Shown: positions 34,159-34,300 of the stretch, piece after piece
Numbering within the stretch: the first letter of the stretch is position 1
Layout: the number at the start of each line of letters is the position of its first letter
Origin: Neelides folsomi
Taxonomy: Eukaryota; Arthropoda; Collembola; Neelipleona; Neelidae
Direction: 5' to 3'
DNA: 34,300 bases
Assembly: GCA_034687125.1 (NCBI GenBank)
Contig: JAQGBZ010000540.1
Coordinates: 1 to 34,300 of the forward strand
Position numbers and translations under genes: made by a program
Notes under the pieces: generated by a model
What the model was told of the DNA's origin: nothing
The model's database searches: none
What the model saw: only the letters and a program-made list of their open reading frames with translations

Positions 34159-34300
34159 GCAATTTAATATTAGTGAATTTTGCAATTTAGTATTAGTGAA
34201 TTTTGCAATTTAATATTAGTGAATTTTGCAATTTAATATTAGTGAATTTTGCAATTTAGTATTAGTGAATTTTGCAATTTAATATTAGTGAATTTTGCAA
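34159..34300. repeat. 23-bp tandem array with three-unit higher-order pattern
   Basis: Six full copies start at 34159, 34182, 34205, 34228, 34251 and 34274, and a seventh begins at 34297. The unit is GCAATTTAATATTAGTGAAT plus TTT. Copies 2 and 5 read TTTAGTATT where the others read TTTAATATT, giving the order A-G-A-A-G-A. Degenerate relatives appear from about 34098. The array runs off the window. Confidence 0.92.

Larger units (their letters stand above)
26119..34300. other. 8.2 kb without a firm gene, probably a long 5' intron of Dop2R
   Basis: The receptor's TM3 exon starts at an acceptor at 26119-26120, so an upstream exon must exist, yet no TM1/TM2-like sequence is visible here on the minus strand. 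The longest frame, 26436-26786 (-), is 116 codons with one hydrophobic stretch but no homology I recognise. Structured items are the possible small exon at 31437-31520 (-), the palindrome at 32487-32516 and the tandem array from 34159. The rest is AT-rich simple sequence. Confidence 0.6.

Noticed and set aside
1..34300. tRNA, rRNA or CRISPR-like arrays
   Set aside because: No tRNA B-box-like GGTTCGAATCC with a fitting A box, no rRNA blocks, and the only regular array (34159 on) has no spacers.

Overview
The window is eukaryotic nuclear DNA. It is AT-rich, has GT-AG introns (many only 50-250 bases), long AT-rich intergenic DNA and AATAAA-type polyadenylation signals. The protein evidence points to an arthropod, probably a hexapod. 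The D2-like dopamine receptor follows insect Dop2R closely, even in its third intracellular loop; there is a GTSF1/Asterix-like piRNA factor; short (CCTAA)n runs occur; and a mariner-like element carries an arthropod-type helix-turn-helix ORF. I cannot name the species. Most genes are split into small exons, so I rebuilt them by matching splice sites and reading phase; every chain below is phase-consistent except where a break is stated.

Layout. 1-48: possible 3' end of a plus-strand gene. 642-1298: a 657-base Tc1/mariner-like element with TA target duplications. 1623-3564 (+): a protein with six LDL-receptor class A repeats and an unrecognised C-terminal half. 3565-5183: intergenic, with a large foldback element. 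5274-9707 (+): nine exons for a 1170-residue protein joining an RIIa dimerisation/docking domain to Q/N/G/P-rich repeats, an unrecognised Cys-containing helical core, about 18-residue NPDG repeats and a hydrophobic, Cys-rich tail. 9931-11131 (-): a complete five-exon ApoD-like lipocalin, tail-to-tail with the previous gene. 11712-12430 (-): a GTSF1-like double CHHC zinc-finger gene broken by a frameshift. 12431-12973: the shared divergent upstream region. 12974-15661 (+): complete ten-exon DLST, the E2 subunit of 2-oxoglutarate dehydrogenase. 15761-18617: intergenic. 18618-26118 (-): the last eight coding exons of a D2-like dopamine receptor (TM3 to the stop). 26119-34300: no firm gene; most simply a long 5' intron of the receptor, holding a 30-bp perfect palindrome and ending in a 23-bp tandem array.

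The genes do not form one pathway: DLST is mitochondrial housekeeping, the lipocalin is secreted, Dop2R is neuronal signalling, and the RIIa protein and GTSF1-like gene belong to families often active in cilia/sperm and germ line. The most novel items are the RIIa-repeat fusion protein, the frameshifted GTSF1-like gene and the LDLa protein's unknown C-terminal domain.
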